Notes under the pieces: generated by a model
The model's input: the letters and a program-made list of their open reading frames with translations, nothing else
What the model was told of the DNA's origin: nothing
Databases searched by the model: none
Shown: piece after piece, positions 1-9,233 of the stretch
Layout: the number at the start of each line of letters is the position of its first letter
Position numbering within the stretch: the first letter of the stretch is position 1
Assembly: GCF_013778505.1 (NCBI RefSeq)
Contig: NZ_JAAOWU010000002.1
Location: 186,001-250,000 of the forward strand
Length of the DNA stretch: 64,000 nt
From: Pseudomonas sivasensis
Lineage (GTDB): Bacteria > Pseudomonadota > Gammaproteobacteria > Pseudomonadales > Pseudomonadaceae
Direction: 5' to 3'
Program-made: the position numbers and the translations under genes

Positions 1-463
1 AGGCATTAAAGGCCCGGGCTGACTCCAGATCATGGCTCAGGCGCTGCAAAGCCCGGCGAATGCGCTGATGCTCCAGCAACGCCTGGACCTTGGGCTTGAG
101 AATATGCGGGTCGAAGGGTTTGAACAGGTAGTCGATGGCGCCACTGGCATAGCCTTCCAGCACGGCGGCGGGCGACTGGGCGTTGGCACTCAGGAAGATA
201 ATAGGGGTCATGCGTGTGCGCTGGTTGCCACGCATCAGGCGGGCGACTTCAAAGCCGTCCATGCCGGGCATCATTACATCAAGCAATACCAGGTCCACTT
301 CATGCTGCAGCAGCACCTCCAGAGCTTCCAACCCGGATTCCGCGGTGACCACCTGCCAGTCATCACGTTGTAGCAGCGCACGCATGCTGATCAGGTTTTC
401 CGGGTAGTCATCGACGACCAGAAGAACCGAACTGCCATCGCCATGAGGTGGAGCGCATTCCAT
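1..463 (-). CDS. Response regulator receiver protein, C-terminal part outside window
   Basis: The first 154 residues are visible; the gene runs off the left edge. They form a CheY-like receiver domain (about residues 12-130): paired acidic residues after the first strand (VVDDYPEN), the phospho-acceptor in VLLDVMMPGMDG near residue 56, and the conserved Lys in FKPFDP. A helical linker (LLEHQRIRRALQRL) follows, as in proteins where a receiver precedes a PAS/histidine kinase or another output module, but the output domain cannot be seen. The ATG at 463 has an AGGAAG-type ribosome site about 8 bases upstream. It is divergent from the alginate lyase gene across a 308-base gap. Receiver identity is sure; the overall architecture is unknown. 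Confidence 0.85.
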   Translation of the reverse strand, partial: MECAPPHGDGSSVLLVVDDYPENLISMRALLQRDDWQVVTAESGLEALEVLLQHEVDLVLLDVMMPGMDGFEVARLMRGNQRTRMTPIIFLSANAQSPAAVLEGYASGAIDYLFKPFDPHILKPKVQALLEHQRIRRALQRLSHDLESARAFNA

Positions 464-492
464 GCTGAGTCTCTTCCTTAGGTCTACTCCGG

Positions 493-564
493 TCACTTCT
501 GAGAGAAAACACGGATAAACATTGAGGGCTCACTCTAGCCCTGGATACTGAAAATCAGAAGTGA
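493..564. promoter_or_regulatory. Perfect 10-bp inverted repeat in the gap before the alginate lyase gene
   Basis: TCACTTCTGA at 493-502 is repeated in inverse orientation as TCAGAAGTGA at 555-564, 52 bases apart. It lies just upstream of the response-regulator start on the minus strand and some 200 bases before the alginate lyase start. It could be a pair of operator half-sites that loop, or the arms of an RNA structure. The rest of the 464-771 gap holds a TTGGCGCCAA palindrome at 661-670 and no gene that I can support. Confidence 0.35.
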
Positions 565-771
565 CGTGGATGCCATCATTGCGCCAAAGTTCACTCAGCC
601 GACTAACGGTCAACCTCTACAGCCCACGGTTCATGGGAAACATGGCTTTTTGGCATTCATTTGGCGCCAATAAATTGCCAGCAAATGTTTAACAACAGGC
701 CGGCCACCGCCTATAAAGAACCTGTAAGGCCCACGGGCCAAAGCCTTCACCCCCTGTAAAAGGCCAACGCC

Positions 772-1437
772 ATGATCGACCTCTCCACTTGGAACCTGAG
801 CATTCCGGTCGGCTCGCCCCCCGCGACTATCGACACCCCAAAGCTGCTCAGCGGCTTCAACGACCAGTACTTCCAGGCCGAAGGCAGCAACGTGCAGTTC
901 TGGACACCCGTCACCGGCACCCGCACCGAAAACGCCATCTACCCACGCAGTGAGCTGCGCGAAACTTACGCCGACGGGCGCTTGCGAAACTGGACCTACC
1001 CCGAAGCCGACAACTTCCTGCGCGCCACCTTGGCCGTGAACCAAGTACCGTCCAGCGGCAAGATCGTCATCGGCCAGATCCACGCCTATGACAGCCAAAA
1101 ACCGCTGATCAAGCTCGAATACCAGTTCAAGGAAAAGACCCAGACCGGCAACATCGTCGCCAAAGTGCGCATGCGCCCGGATGAAGGTGAAAGCCGCGTA
1201 GTCATCGTCGCGTCCAATGTGCCGCTGGAGAAAAGCTTTACCTACGTGATCAACCTCAACAAAGCCGGGCTGCTCAGCGTGTACGCCGCCGACAGTGAAT
1301 GGAACGAGCGCATTGGCGCAGCGTGGGGCAGCAAGCCGCTGTACTTCAAGGCCGGCGCGTATGTGCAGGACAACAGCGGGGACAGCAAGGAAGGCGCGAA
1401 GGTGACGTTTGCGAAGTTGGATATTGATCACGAGTGA
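772..1437 (+). CDS. Alginate lyase, polysaccharide lyase family 7
   Basis: 221 residues, a single PL7 beta-jelly-roll domain. The three family signatures are present: RSELRE (residues 60-65, substrate-binding Arg), IGQIHA (about 102-107, with the catalytic Gln and His) and YFKAGAYVQ (about 188-196, with the catalytic Tyr). PL7 enzymes cleave alginate, a polymer of mannuronate and guluronate, by beta-elimination. No signal peptide is visible: the protein starts directly with MIDLSTWNLSIPV. It is therefore either cytoplasmic or exported by a route not readable here. No alginate biosynthesis genes lie nearby. The ATG at 772 fits the family N-terminus, although only a weak ribosome site (AAAGGCC) precedes it. 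Confidence 0.9.
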   Translation: MIDLSTWNLSIPVGSPPATIDTPKLLSGFNDQYFQAEGSNVQFWTPVTGTRTENAIYPRSELRETYADGRLRNWTYPEADNFLRATLAVNQVPSSGKIVIGQIHAYDSQKPLIKLEYQFKEKTQTGNIVAKVRMRPDEGESRVVIVASNVPLEKSFTYVINLNKAGLLSVYAADSEWNERIGAAWGSKPLYFKAGAYVQDNSGDSKEGAKVTFAKLDIDHE

Positions 1438-1535
1438 ACAAATCAGCCTCATTTAGCGTAGGCAGTGCCTGATCAGCACGAGGAAGACGCCGTTACCTCG
1501 CTCCCACACTCAAGCTGATCAAATCCCAGCCACAA

Positions 1536-1567
1536 AAAAGCCCGCATCGCAGCGGGCTTCTTTTTAA
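1536..1567. terminator. Bidirectional intrinsic terminator between convergent lyase and fba genes
   Basis: GCCCGC (1540-1545) pairs with GCGGGC (1552-1557). A run of A lies before the stem and a run of T after it, so it can end transcripts from both sides. It sits 11 bases past the fba stop codon. Confidence 0.8.
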
Positions 1568-1578
1568 ACGCTTGAGGC

Positions 1579-2643
1579 TTAGTTCACCTTAGCGTTCAAC
1601 TCACCTTTCAGGTAACGCTGGTACATCGCTTCCAGCGAGATCGGCTTGATCTTCGAGCCGTTGCCGGCAGTGCCGAAGGCTTCGTAGCGAGCGATACACA
1701 CATCACGCATCGCGGTTACGGTGGCGCCGAAGAATTTACGCGGGTCAAATTCGCTCGGGTTGGTGGCCATCAGGCGACGCATCGCGCCGGTGGACGCCAG
1801 GCGCAGGTCGGTGTCGATGTTGACCTTGCGCACGCCGTGCTTGATGCCTTCAACGATTTCTTCAACCGGTACGCCGTAGGTTTCTTTGATGTCGCCGCCG
1901 TACTGGTTGATGATCGCCAGCCACTCTTGCGGGACCGAGGAAGAACCGTGCATCACCAAGTGGGTGTTAGGGATGCGCTTATGGATTTCCTTGATGCGGT
2001 CGATGGCCAGCACGTCGCCGGTAGGCGGCTTGGTGAACTTGTAGGCGCCGTGGCTGGTGCCGATGGCGATGGCCAGGGCATCGACCTGGGTCTTCTTGAC
2101 GAAGTCAGCGGCTTCTTCCGGATCGGTCAGCATTTGGCTGTGATCAAGCACGCCTTCGGCGCCGATGCCGTCTTCTTCGCCGGCCATGCCGGTTTCCAGG
2201 GAACCCAGGCAGCCCAGTTCGCCTTCAACCGAGACGCCGCAGGCGTGAGCCAGGGCTACGGTTTGCTGGGTTACGCGCACGTTGTATTCGTAGTCGGTTG
2301 GGGTCTTGCCGTCTTCGCCGAGGGAGCCGTCCATCATCACCGAGCTGAAGCCCAGTTGGATGGAGCGCTGGCACACGTCAGGGCTGGTGCCGTGGTCCTG
2401 GTGCATGCACACCGGGATGTGCGGAAATTCTTCGATTGCGGCGAGGATCAGGTGACGCAGGAATGGAGCACCGGCGTATTTGCGGGCACCGGCCGAAGCC
2501 TGGACGATCACTGGGGAGTCGGTCTTGTCAGCGGCTTCCATGATGGCGCGCATCTGCTCAAGGTTGTTGACGTTAAAGGCTGGGACGCCGTAGCCGAACT
2601 CGGCTGCGTGGTCCAGCATTTGACGCATGCTGATAAGTGCCAT
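1579..2643 (-). CDS. fba: Fructose-bisphosphate aldolase, class II
   Basis: 354 residues, the usual length of the Calvin-type class II aldolase. This zinc enzyme interconverts fructose 1,6-bisphosphate with glyceraldehyde 3-phosphate and dihydroxyacetone phosphate. The metal-binding HQDHG motif is at residues 81-85, followed by VEGELGCLG (about 138-146), the phosphate-binding IGTSHGAYK region near 196 and HGSSSVP. It is last in the minus-strand series tkt, epd, pgk, two lipoproteins, fba, but a REPIN at 2791-2882 in the 270-base gap separates it from the lipoproteins, so it may have its own promoter. In pseudomonads, which lack phosphofructokinase, the enzyme works mainly in gluconeogenesis. 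Confidence 0.97.
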   Translation of the reverse strand: MALISMRQMLDHAAEFGYGVPAFNVNNLEQMRAIMEAADKTDSPVIVQASAGARKYAGAPFLRHLILAAIEEFPHIPVCMHQDHGTSPDVCQRSIQLGFSSVMMDGSLGEDGKTPTDYEYNVRVTQQTVALAHACGVSVEGELGCLGSLETGMAGEEDGIGAEGVLDHSQMLTDPEEAADFVKKTQVDALAIAIGTSHGAYKFTKPPTGDVLAIDRIKEIHKRIPNTHLVMHGSSSVPQEWLAIINQYGGDIKETYGVPVEEIVEGIKHGVRKVNIDTDLRLASTGAMRRLMATNPSEFDPRKFFGATVTAMRDVCIARYEAFGTAGNGSKIKPISLEAMYQRYLKGELNAKVN

Positions 2644-2790
2644 TGTGTTGTCTCTCCCGGTCGAGGGTCGTTAATCGTGCAAGCCTGCCGTAGCGGCGGC
2701 TGCTATTCAAGTTATTGCCGGTCAGGTTTTGCATGCCTGGCCTGCTGAATCGTTATTGCAGTGTCCGGCTCGTCATTTGGAACCGAATCA

Positions 2791-2882
2791 ATGTGGGAGG
2801 GGGCTTGCTGCCGATAGCGATCTATCAGTCGCTGACTTCGGTGACTGACCCACCGCAATCGGGAGCAAGCCCCCTCCCACAT
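2791..2882. repeat. REPIN (two REP sequences in inverted orientation)
   Basis: ATGTGGGAGGGGGCTTGCTG at 2791 is mirrored by GAGCAAGCCCCCTCCCACAT ending at 2882, with a loop of about 45 bases containing CAGTCGCTGACTTCGGTGACTGACC. This is the class common between genes of fluorescent pseudomonads. It lies between fba and the MliC-like lipoprotein; the rest of this gap (2644-2790) shows nothing else that I can name. Confidence 0.9.
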
Positions 2883-2915
2883 TTGGATCTCAATACATTC
2901 GAGACCGTGTTCTGT

Positions 2916-3248
2916 TTACTGGGCCTTGCAGCCCCGCCCGATCAAATCGTCGGTGACAACCCAGTAAACCAGGCCTTCCTCACCCTTGGTGTGAAACGCC
3001 AACTGGTCGTTGCTGTACAGCACGCCCGAAGCGGCAACGTCCTGTTTAAGGCGGTAAACCTGGTCGGAACCGCCGAGGCGTACATCCACCTCGCTGCGGG
3101 CCTGGTTGGTAAATCGCCAGTTGACCTCGGCCTTGCTGTCGCAGGTCCAAGTGGTCCACTTATCGGCAGGCTCTGCCTTGTTGAACATGTTCATGCTGCT
3201 GCAACCGGCCAGTAGGGCCAGGGCTGCCAGGGCGAAAACGCCTTTCAT
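2916..3248 (-). CDS. MliC-family lysozyme-inhibitor lipoprotein
   Basis: 110 residues from the ATG at 3248, chosen because GAGGA lies 6-7 bases upstream; an in-frame TTG six bases earlier lacks such support. A lipoprotein signal peptide ends in the lipobox LLAGC (Cys near residue 16). The mature part has the MliC/PliC pattern: an early Cys (TWTCDSKAEV), the ASGVLYSNDQLAFHTKGEEG segment, where MliC proteins carry their lysozyme-inhibiting Ser and Lys, and a closing Cys (RGCKAQ) for a disulfide. Such proteins block c-type lysozyme in the periplasm. It follows another small lipoprotein by 60 bases, probably in the pgk transcript. Confidence 0.8.
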   Translation of the reverse strand: MKGVFALAALALLAGCSSMNMFNKAEPADKWTTWTCDSKAEVNWRFTNQARSEVDVRLGGSDQVYRLKQDVAASGVLYSNDQLAFHTKGEEGLVYWVVTDDLIGRGCKAQ

Positions 3249-3308
3249 TGCCAATCCTCGCAGCGGCGCCAGAGGCCGCCGATGCTGTCGGTTAGTTGAT
3301 CAGACCCG

Positions 3309-3536
3309 TCAAGGGCAACCCTGTTCCTGACCGTTGGGCGCGGAGTCGTATTTCTCCAGCCGTTCGTTGCCGATGCGCTTGTTGATCACCGGCATGGTCT
3401 CGGCTTGCCAATCGGCCTGGTAGCAGCTCTTTTTCTGCACAGGCAACGGCTTTCCAGCCTCCTGCGCCGCGCTTGGCGTGCTGCCGCAGCCGGCCAGAAG
3501 GCCCGCTGCGATCAACAGTGCCAACGACTTGATCAT
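3309..3536 (-). CDS. Small Cys-containing lipoprotein of unknown function
   Basis: 75 residues starting at MIKSLALLIAAG; AGGAG lies 8 bases before this ATG, which decides against the upstream in-frame start at 3560. The signal peptide ends in the lipobox LLAGC (Cys near residue 16), so the protein should be an outer- or inner-membrane-anchored lipoprotein. The mature part is short, with two further Cys residues (KKSCYQADW and EQGCP), perhaps a disulfide. I recognise no domain. It starts 29 bases after the pgk stop and probably shares its transcript. Confidence 0.75.
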   Translation of the reverse strand: MIKSLALLIAAGLLAGCGSTPSAAQEAGKPLPVQKKSCYQADWQAETMPVINKRIGNERLEKYDSAPNGQEQGCP

Positions 3537-3565
3537 GGGAATGCTCCTTTTCCTGATCACGGGCC

Positions 3566-4729
3566 TTAGCCTTTGGCTCGGGCTTCCAACACTTCAACGG
3601 CGGGCAGCACTTTGCCTTCGACGAATTCAAGGAACGCGCCGCCACCGGTAGAAATGTAGGAGATACGGTCAGCCACACCATATTTGTCGATGGCCGCCAG
3701 GGTGTCGCCACCGCCGGCGATGGAGAACGCCGAGCTTTCAGCGATGGCATTGGCCAGCACTTTGGTGCCGTTGCCGAACTGGTCAAACTCGAACACGCCG
3801 ACCGGGCCGTTCCACAGAATGGTCTGGGAGGCTTTCAGCAGTTCGGCGAAGTTGGCTGCGGTTTGCGGCCCGATGTCCAGGATCATGTCGTCGGCAGCCA
3901 CGTCAGCGATGAGCTTGACGGTGGCGGCGGCGCTTTCAGCGAATTCCTTGGCAACCACCACATCTACCGGCAACGGCACACTGACCTTGGCAGCGATGGC
4001 GCGAGCGGTATCCAGCAGGTCCGGTTCATACAGGGACTTGCCCACCGGGTGGCCGGCTGCGGCCAGAAAGGTGTTGGCGATGCCACCACCGACGATCAAT
4101 TGGTTGCAGATCTGGCTGAGGCTGTTGAGCACGTCCAGCTTGGTGGACACCTTGGAGCCAGCCACGATGGCAGCCATCGGCTGAGCCGGTGCGCCGAGGG
4201 CCTTGCCCAGTGCATCCAGTTCAGCAGCCAGCAGCGGGCCAGCAGCCGCGACCTTGGCGAACTTGGCCACGCCGTGGGTGGAACCCTCAGCACGGTGAGC
4301 CGTACCGAACGCATCCATCACAAATACGTCGCACAGGGCTGCGTATTGCTGGGCCAGTTCGTCACTGTTCTTTTTCTCGCCTTTGTTGAAGCGCACGTTT
4401 TCGAACAGCACGATGTCGCCGGCCTTGACGTCAACGCCACCCAAGTAGTCAGACACCAACGGCACTGTGCGGCCCAGGGCCTCACTCAGGTAATCGGCCA
4501 CAGGCTTGAGGCTGTTTTCTTCCGAGAACTCACCTTCGGTCGGACGACCCAGGTGGGAGCAGACCATTACGGCCGCGCCTTTTTCCAGGGCCAGCTTGAT
4601 GGTCGGCAGCGAAGCCCGGATTCGCGCATCGCTGGTGACAACACCGTCCTTGACTGGGACGTTGAGGTCTTCGCGAATCAGTACGCGCTTACCTTGCAGA
4701 TCGAGGTCGGTCATCTTCAACACGGTCAT
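3566..4729 (-). CDS. pgk: Phosphoglycerate kinase
   Basis: 387 residues from the ATG at 4729 ([20 protein letters not shown]), the usual bacterial length; a 34-residue in-frame extension upstream is not family sequence. The enzyme transfers a phosphate between 1,3-bisphosphoglycerate and ADP in glycolysis/gluconeogenesis. Visible motifs: [11 protein letters not shown] near the N-terminus (3-phosphoglycerate site), [16 protein letters not shown] in the middle, and the nucleotide-binding [13 protein letters not shown] near the C-terminus. It begins 26 bases after the epd stop, so epd and pgk are almost certainly co-transcribed. Confidence 0.97.
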   Translation of the reverse strand: MTVLKMTDLDLQGKRVLIREDLNVPVKDGVVTSDARIRASLPTIKLALEKGAAVMVCSHLGRPTEGEFSEENSLKPVADYLSEALGRTVPLVSDYLGGVDVKAGDIVLFENVRFNKGEKKNSDELAQQYAALCDVFVMDAFGTAHRAEGSTHGVAKFAKVAAAGPLLAAELDALGKALGAPAQPMAAIVAGSKVSTKLDVLNSLSQICNQLIVGGGIANTFLAAAGHPVGKSLYEPDLLDTARAIAAKVSVPLPVDVVVAKEFAESAAATVKLIADVAADDMILDIGPQTAANFAELLKASQTILWNGPVGVFEFDQFGNGTKVLANAIAESSAFSIAGGGDTLAAIDKYGVADRISYISTGGGAFLEFVEGKVLPAVEVLEARAKG

Positions 4730-4755
4730 GGGTCGCAGTTCCTGAATTGACTTAT

Positions 4756-5811
4756 TTAAAGGGCAGGTTTTGATGAGGCAACGTGCAGATAGTGTTCTGC
4801 AACATCCAGCATGCGGTTGGCAAAACCCCATTCGTTATCGAACCAGGCCAGGATATTCACCAGCCTCGGGCCGGAAACGCGGGTCTGGCTGGCATCGACA
4901 ATTGCCGAATGCGGGTCATGGTTGAAGTCACAACTGGCGTGGGGCAACTCGGTGTAGGCCAGTAAGCCTTTGAGCGGGCCGCTGGTGGCGGCATCGCGCA
5001 GAATCCGGTTGACCTCCACCGCATCGGTGTCGCTGACGGTTTGCATGGTGATGTCCAGACAAGACACGTTTACCGTCGGCACCCGTACGGCTTTGGCCTG
5101 AATTCGCCCGGCAAGTTCCGGCAGCAGGCGTTCGATGCCACGGGCCAGGCCGGTGGACACCGGAATCACTGACTGGAACGCCGAACGCGTACGGCGCAGG
5201 TCTTCGTGGTGATAGGCGTCGATCACTGGCTGGTCGTTCATCGCCGAGTGGATGGTGGTGATCGATACGTAATCGATGCCAATCGCCTGATCCAACAGGC
5301 GTAACAGCGGCACGCTGCAGTTGGTGGTGCAGGAGGCGTTGGACACCAGCAGCTCATGGCCGGTCAGGCAATCCTGGTTGATGCCATAGACGATGGTGGC
5401 GTCGACATCCGCCTCGCTGGCCATCGGCTGGGAAAACAGCACACGCGGCGCGCCGGCGTCGAGAAAACGCTGGCCATCGGCGCGGGTGTTGTAGGCACCG
5501 GAGCATTCCAACACCAGGTCGACGCCCAGCGCCGCCCAGTCGATGCCCTCGGGGGTGGCACTGCGCAGTACTTTTACGCAGTCGCCTTTGATATGCAGAC
5601 AATCGCCCTCAACCCGCACTTCGCCGGGGAAGCGGCCGTGGGTGGAGTCAAAGCGTGTCAGGTATTCGATGCTGGCCATGTCGGCCAAATCGTTGATCGC
5701 GACAATTTCAAACCCGGCTGCCGCCCCTCGCTCGAACAGAGCACGCAAGACGCAACGACCAATGCGGCCGTAGCCGTTGAGTGCAACTTTGTAGGGACGC
5801 GGTTGGGGCAT
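4756..5811 (-). CDS. epd: D-erythrose-4-phosphate dehydrogenase (GapA-like)
   Basis: 351 residues from the ATG at 5811 ([19 protein letters not shown]). It has the NAD-binding GYGRIGR motif near residue 13 and the catalytic SNASCTTNC motif near residue 155. Its position between tkt and pgk is that of epd in gammaproteobacteria. Epd oxidises erythrose 4-phosphate to 4-phosphoerythronate, the first step of pyridoxal phosphate synthesis; transketolase upstream makes erythrose 4-phosphate. Epd and glyceraldehyde-3-phosphate dehydrogenase belong to one family, so the assignment leans on context and on sequence features such as [24 protein letters not shown] five codons earlier is possible but has no ribosome site. 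Confidence 0.88.
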   Translation of the reverse strand: MPQPRPYKVALNGYGRIGRCVLRALFERGAAAGFEIVAINDLADMASIEYLTRFDSTHGRFPGEVRVEGDCLHIKGDCVKVLRSATPEGIDWAALGVDLVLECSGAYNTRADGQRFLDAGAPRVLFSQPMASEADVDATIVYGINQDCLTGHELLVSNASCTTNCSVPLLRLLDQAIGIDYVSITTIHSAMNDQPVIDAYHHEDLRRTRSAFQSVIPVSTGLARGIERLLPELAGRIQAKAVRVPTVNVSCLDITMQTVSDTDAVEVNRILRDAATSGPLKGLLAYTELPHASCDFNHDPHSAIVDASQTRVSGPRLVNILAWFDNEWGFANRMLDVAEHYLHVASSKPAL

Positions 5812-5856
5812 GGGGTTCTCGATCAAGGTTAGTTCGGTGCTGAATGCACTATCGCC

Positions 5857-5921
5857 ATCGCGGGCAAGCCCGCTCCCACATTAGACCGCGATCCAAATGT
5901 GGGAGCGGGCTTGCCCGCGAT
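5857..5921. repeat. Inverted REP doublet (conserved ends facing inward)
   Basis: Two perfect 26-bp arms, ATCGCGGGC...CCCACATT (5857-5882) and its reverse complement (5896-5921), with a 13-base spacer. The GTGGGAG ends face each other at the centre, the opposite of the REPINs elsewhere in this window. It fills the gap between tkt and epd and could attenuate readthrough. Confidence 0.9.
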
Positions 5922-5949
5922 AGCGCCAGTTCAGACAACGCAGACTGAC

Positions 5950-7947
5950 TTAGTCTTCCAGCAGCTCTTCAGCCTGACCCAGGATGTTTTCCAGGGTGAA
6001 ACCGAACTCTTCGAACAAGGCTGGAGCCGGCGCCGACTCACCGTAGGTGGTCATGCCGATCACGCGGCCTTCCAGGCCCACGTACTTGTACCAGTAGTCG
6101 GCGTGAGCCGCTTCGATGGCGATACGCGCGCTGACCTGCAACGGCAGGACCGATTGCTTGTAGCCAGCATCCTGGGCTTCGAACACGCTGGTGCACGGCA
6201 TGGACACAACGCGCACGTTACGGCCTTGGGCAGTCAGCTTGTCGTAGGCCTGAACGGTCAGGCCCACTTCGGAACCGGTGGAGATCAGGATCAGCTCCGG
6301 CTCACCCACGCAGTCTTTGAGCACGTAGCCGCCACGGCTGATGTCGGCGATCTGTGCGTCGGTACGCACTTGGTGCTGCAGGTTCTGACGGGAGAAGATC
6401 AGCGCCGAAGGGCCGTCTTTACGCTCGATGGCGTGCTTCCATGCCACGGCGGATTCCACCGCGTCGGCTGGGCGCCAGCAATCCAGGTTCGGCGTGGTGC
6501 GCAGGCTGGTCAGTTGCTCGACCGGCTGGTGCGTCGGGCCGTCTTCGCCCAGACCGATGGAGTCGTGGGTGTAGACATGGATCACACGCTTCTTCATCAG
6601 CGCAGCCATACGTACCGCGTTGCGCGCATATTCCATGAACATCAGGAAGGTTGCGCCGTAAGGCACCAGGCCGCCGTGCAGGGACACGCCGTTCATGATG
6701 GCGCTCATGCCGAACTCGCGCACGCCGTAGTACATGTAGTTGCCGCTGGCGTCTTCGGCCGAGACACCTTTGCAACCTTTCCACAGGGTCAGGTTGGAAC
6801 CGGCCAGGTCAGCCGAACCGCCGAGGAACTCAGGCAGCAGTGGGCCAAAGGCGTTCAGGGTGTTCTGGCTGGCTTTACGGCTGGCGATGGTCTCGCCCTT
6901 GGCCGCGACTTCGGCGATGTAGGCCGAGGCTTTTTCCGAGAAGTCGGCAGGCAGGTCGCCAGCGAGGCGGCGAACCAGCTCATTGGCCAGCTCTGGGAAT
7001 TCGGCGGAGTAGGCAGCAAAACGCTGGTCCCACTCGGCTTCGGCCGCCAGGCCTTTTTCCTTGGCGCTCCACTCGGCGTAGATGTCGGCCGGAATTTCGA
7101 ACGGGCCGTGGTTCCACTTCAGCGCTTCACGGGTCAAGGCGATTTCCGCGTCACCCAGTGGGGCGCCGTGGCAGTCTTCTTTACCTTGCTTGTTCGGCGA
7201 ACCGAAGCCGATGGTGGTCTTGCAGCAGATCAGGGTCGGCTGCGCGCTCTTGCGAGCGGTGTCGATGGCAGTCTTGATCTCTTCCGGATCGTGGCCGTCG
7301 ACATTGCGGATCACCTGCCAGTTGTAGGCTTCGAAACGCTTAGGGGTGTCGTCGGTGAACCAGCCTTCGACTTCGCCGTCGATGGAGATGCCGTTGTCAT
7401 CGTAGAAGGCGATCAGCTTGCCCAGGCCCAGCGTGCCGGCCAGCGAAGCGACTTCGTGGGAAATGCCTTCCATCATGCAGCCATCACCCAGGAACACGTA
7501 GGTGTGGTGATCGACGATGTCGTGGCCAGGACGGTTGAATTGCGCGCCCAGGACTTTTTCAGCCAGTGCGAAACCTACGGCGTTGGCCAGGCCTTGGCCC
7601 AGGGGACCGGTGGTGGTCTCGACGCCTGGGGTGTAGCCGAACTCAGGGTGACCCGGAGTGCGGCTATGCAGCTGGCGGAAGCTCTTGAGGTCATCGATGG
7701 TGACGTCGTAGCCGGTCAGGTGCAGCAGCGAGTAGATCAGCATCGAGCCGTGGCCGTTGGACAGCACGAAGCGGTCACGGTCGGCGAAGGACGGGTTGCT
7801 CGGGTTGTGTTTCAGGTAATCACGCCAAAGTACCTCGGCGATATCCGCCATGCCCATCGGGGCACCGGGATGGCCGCTGTTGGCTTTTTGCACGGCATCC
7901 ATGCTGAGGGCACGAATGGCGTTGGCACGCTCACGACGGCTGGGCAT
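5950..7947 (-). CDS. tkt: Transketolase
   Basis: 665 residues from the ATG at 7947 ([19 protein letters not shown]), preceded by AGGAG at a good distance. This thiamine-diphosphate enzyme moves two-carbon units between sugar phosphates in the pentose phosphate pathway. Visible features: [17 protein letters not shown] near the N-terminus, the ThDP/Mg-binding [12 protein letters not shown] motif (about 155-166), and the pyrimidine-domain segment [13 protein letters not shown] (about 405). It heads the minus-strand tkt-epd-pgk series and is divergent from the ArsR-methyltransferase/metK operon. Its upstream region shares the 26-bp palindrome at 8154-8179, so the two directions may be controlled together (inference). 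Confidence 0.97.
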   Translation of the reverse strand: MPSRRERANAIRALSMDAVQKANSGHPGAPMGMADIAEVLWRDYLKHNPSNPSFADRDRFVLSNGHGSMLIYSLLHLTGYDVTIDDLKSFRQLHSRTPGHPEFGYTPGVETTTGPLGQGLANAVGFALAEKVLGAQFNRPGHDIVDHHTYVFLGDGCMMEGISHEVASLAGTLGLGKLIAFYDDNGISIDGEVEGWFTDDTPKRFEAYNWQVIRNVDGHDPEEIKTAIDTARKSAQPTLICCKTTIGFGSPNKQGKEDCHGAPLGDAEIALTREALKWNHGPFEIPADIYAEWSAKEKGLAAEAEWDQRFAAYSAEFPELANELVRRLAGDLPADFSEKASAYIAEVAAKGETIASRKASQNTLNAFGPLLPEFLGGSADLAGSNLTLWKGCKGVSAEDASGNYMYYGVREFGMSAIMNGVSLHGGLVPYGATFLMFMEYARNAVRMAALMKKRVIHVYTHDSIGLGEDGPTHQPVEQLTSLRTTPNLDCWRPADAVESAVAWKHAIERKDGPSALIFSRQNLQHQVRTDAQIADISRGGYVLKDCVGEPELILISTGSEVGLTVQAYDKLTAQGRNVRVVSMPCTSVFEAQDAGYKQSVLPLQVSARIAIEAAHADYWYKYVGLEGRVIGMTTYGESAPAPALFEEFGFTLENILGQAEELLED

Positions 7948-8153
7948 CGCTGTTCTCCTGAGGATTTTGAAGAGTGAATGATTAAAAGAAACGGAAAAAA
8001 GGACCGGCATTTTCCCTCAGCCACCGCCTGCGGGCAATGACAGATAGTCACTTGTGGCTGTTTTTCCTGTGCTTTGCGCAGCAATCGCCTGCATTGACCG
8101 CCTACTTGTTCGTCTAAAAGTTATAGCGGCTGCTTATAACCGCCACTTATCGA

Positions 8154-8179
8154 TCAATATCAAAACTTTTTGATATTGA
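8154..8179. promoter_or_regulatory. Perfect 12-2-12 palindrome, candidate operator of the ArsR-methyltransferase regulator
   Basis: TCAATATCAAAA, a CT centre, then TTTTGATATTGA: 12-bp arms with no mismatch. It ends two bases before a candidate -35 for the 8220 gene and can also overlap the promoter of divergent tkt (TTGATA then TTATAA on the minus strand, about 18 bases apart). ArsR-family dimers bind such A/T-rich palindromes. Binding by the neighbouring regulator is inferred. Confidence 0.7.
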
Positions 8180-8181
8180 CC

Positions 8182-8210
8182 TTGCGAGGATATCCACCCG
8201 TCACTAGACT
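8182..8210 (+). promoter_or_regulatory. Candidate promoter of the ArsR-methyltransferase/metK operon, nearly leaderless
   Basis: TTGCGA (8182-8187), a 17-base spacer, then TAGACT (8205-8210). A start about 7 bases on would fall at 8216-8218, just before the ATG at 8220, and no Shine-Dalgarno sequence precedes that ATG. This would make the mRNA leaderless or nearly so. Confidence 0.4.
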
Positions 8211-8219
8211 GCTGCCCTT

Positions 8220-9215
8220 ATGAATCTACCCGTGCCCTCACTGCGTCCCGACGACGGCGATGAACTGGCAGCCTTGTGCAAGGCCGCTGGCGACCCGTTG
8301 CGTCTGAACGTCTTGCGCGCACTGGCAAACGATTCCTTCGGCGTCCTGGAACTGGCGCAGATCTTCGCCATTGGCCAGTCCGGCATGAGCCACCATTTGA
8401 AGGTGCTGTCCCAGGCCGACCTAGTGGCCACACGCCGCGAAGGCAATGCAATTTTTTACCGCCGCGCCCTGCCCCACACCGACCTGCTCGGCGGCAAGCT
8501 GCACGCCTCCCTGCTCGAAGAAGTCGACAACCTGAGCCTGCCAACCGACGTACAGTCGCGTATCGGCCAGGTTCACGGGCAACGCGCAGCGGCGAGTCAG
8601 GATTTTTTCGCACGGGTGGCTGAGAAGTTTCGCGCGCAGCAAGACTTGATCGCCGGCCTGCCGCAGTACCGCGACAGCGTGCTGGCGCTATTGGACAAGC
8701 TGAGCTTCAGTGATGAGGCGACCGCGTTGGAAGTCGGGCCTGGGGACGGCGGTTTTCTGCCGGAGTTGGCGCGCCGCTTTCATCAGGTAACCGCGCTGGA
8801 CAACAGCCCGGCGATGCTCGAACTGGCGCGCCAGTTGTGCGAGCGTGAATCGCTGCGCAATGTGACCCTGCAACTGGCTGACGCTTTGAGCGGCACACAG
8901 ATCAAAGCCGACTGCGTGGTGCTGAACATGGTCTTGCACCATTTCGCCGCCCCCGCCGACGCGTTAAAGCAAATGGCCGGGTTGCTGCACCCCGGCGGTA
9001 GCCTGTTGGTTACGGATTTATGCAGCCACAACCAGAATTGGGCCAGGGAGGCCTGCGGTGATCTCTGGTTGGGTTTTGAACAGGACGATCTGGCCCGTTG
9101 GGCCACCGCTGCGGGGCTCGTTCCCGGGGAAAGCCTCTATGTAGGCTTACGTAATGGTTTCCAGATCCAGGTTCGCCATTTTCAGCGACCGGCTGGCGAC
9201 ACTCACCATCGGTAA
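8220..9215 (+). CDS. ArsR-family regulator fused to a SAM-dependent methyltransferase
   Basis: 331 residues in two parts. Residues about 10-90 are an ArsR-type winged helix (ALCKAAGDPLRLNVLRALA, then the recognition region QSGMSHHLKVLSQADLV and the wing REGNAIFYR). Residues about 150-320 are a class I methyltransferase with the AdoMet-binding motif LEVGPGDGGFLPELA and the motif DCVVLNMVLHHFAAP. It precedes metK by 18 bases. ArsR-type SahR/AhcR regulators control methionine-cycle genes in proteobacteria by sensing S-adenosylhomocysteine; this protein could sense AdoMet or SAH through its fused domain. That is inference: fold and context are clear, the ligand is not. No Shine-Dalgarno site is visible. 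Confidence 0.85.
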   Translation: MNLPVPSLRPDDGDELAALCKAAGDPLRLNVLRALANDSFGVLELAQIFAIGQSGMSHHLKVLSQADLVATRREGNAIFYRRALPHTDLLGGKLHASLLEEVDNLSLPTDVQSRIGQVHGQRAAASQDFFARVAEKFRAQQDLIAGLPQYRDSVLALLDKLSFSDEATALEVGPGDGGFLPELARRFHQVTALDNSPAMLELARQLCERESLRNVTLQLADALSGTQIKADCVVLNMVLHHFAAPADALKQMAGLLHPGGSLLVTDLCSHNQNWAREACGDLWLGFEQDDLARWATAAGLVPGESLYVGLRNGFQIQVRHFQRPAGDTHHR

Positions 9216-9233
9216 TATCAGGAAAACATCGAG

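Noticed and set aside
651..666. Sigma-54-like -24/-12 sequence (TGGCATTCATTTGGCG) before the alginate lyase gene
   Set aside because: The GG and GC are properly spaced but the -12 half is poor (TGGCG), and no enhancer-binding regulator is nearby; chance match is likely.
5899..7977. Very long open frame on the plus strand opposite tkt (692 codons)
   Set aside because: It is the antisense shadow of transketolase in G+C-rich DNA; the translation is low in recognisable motifs and has no ribosome site.
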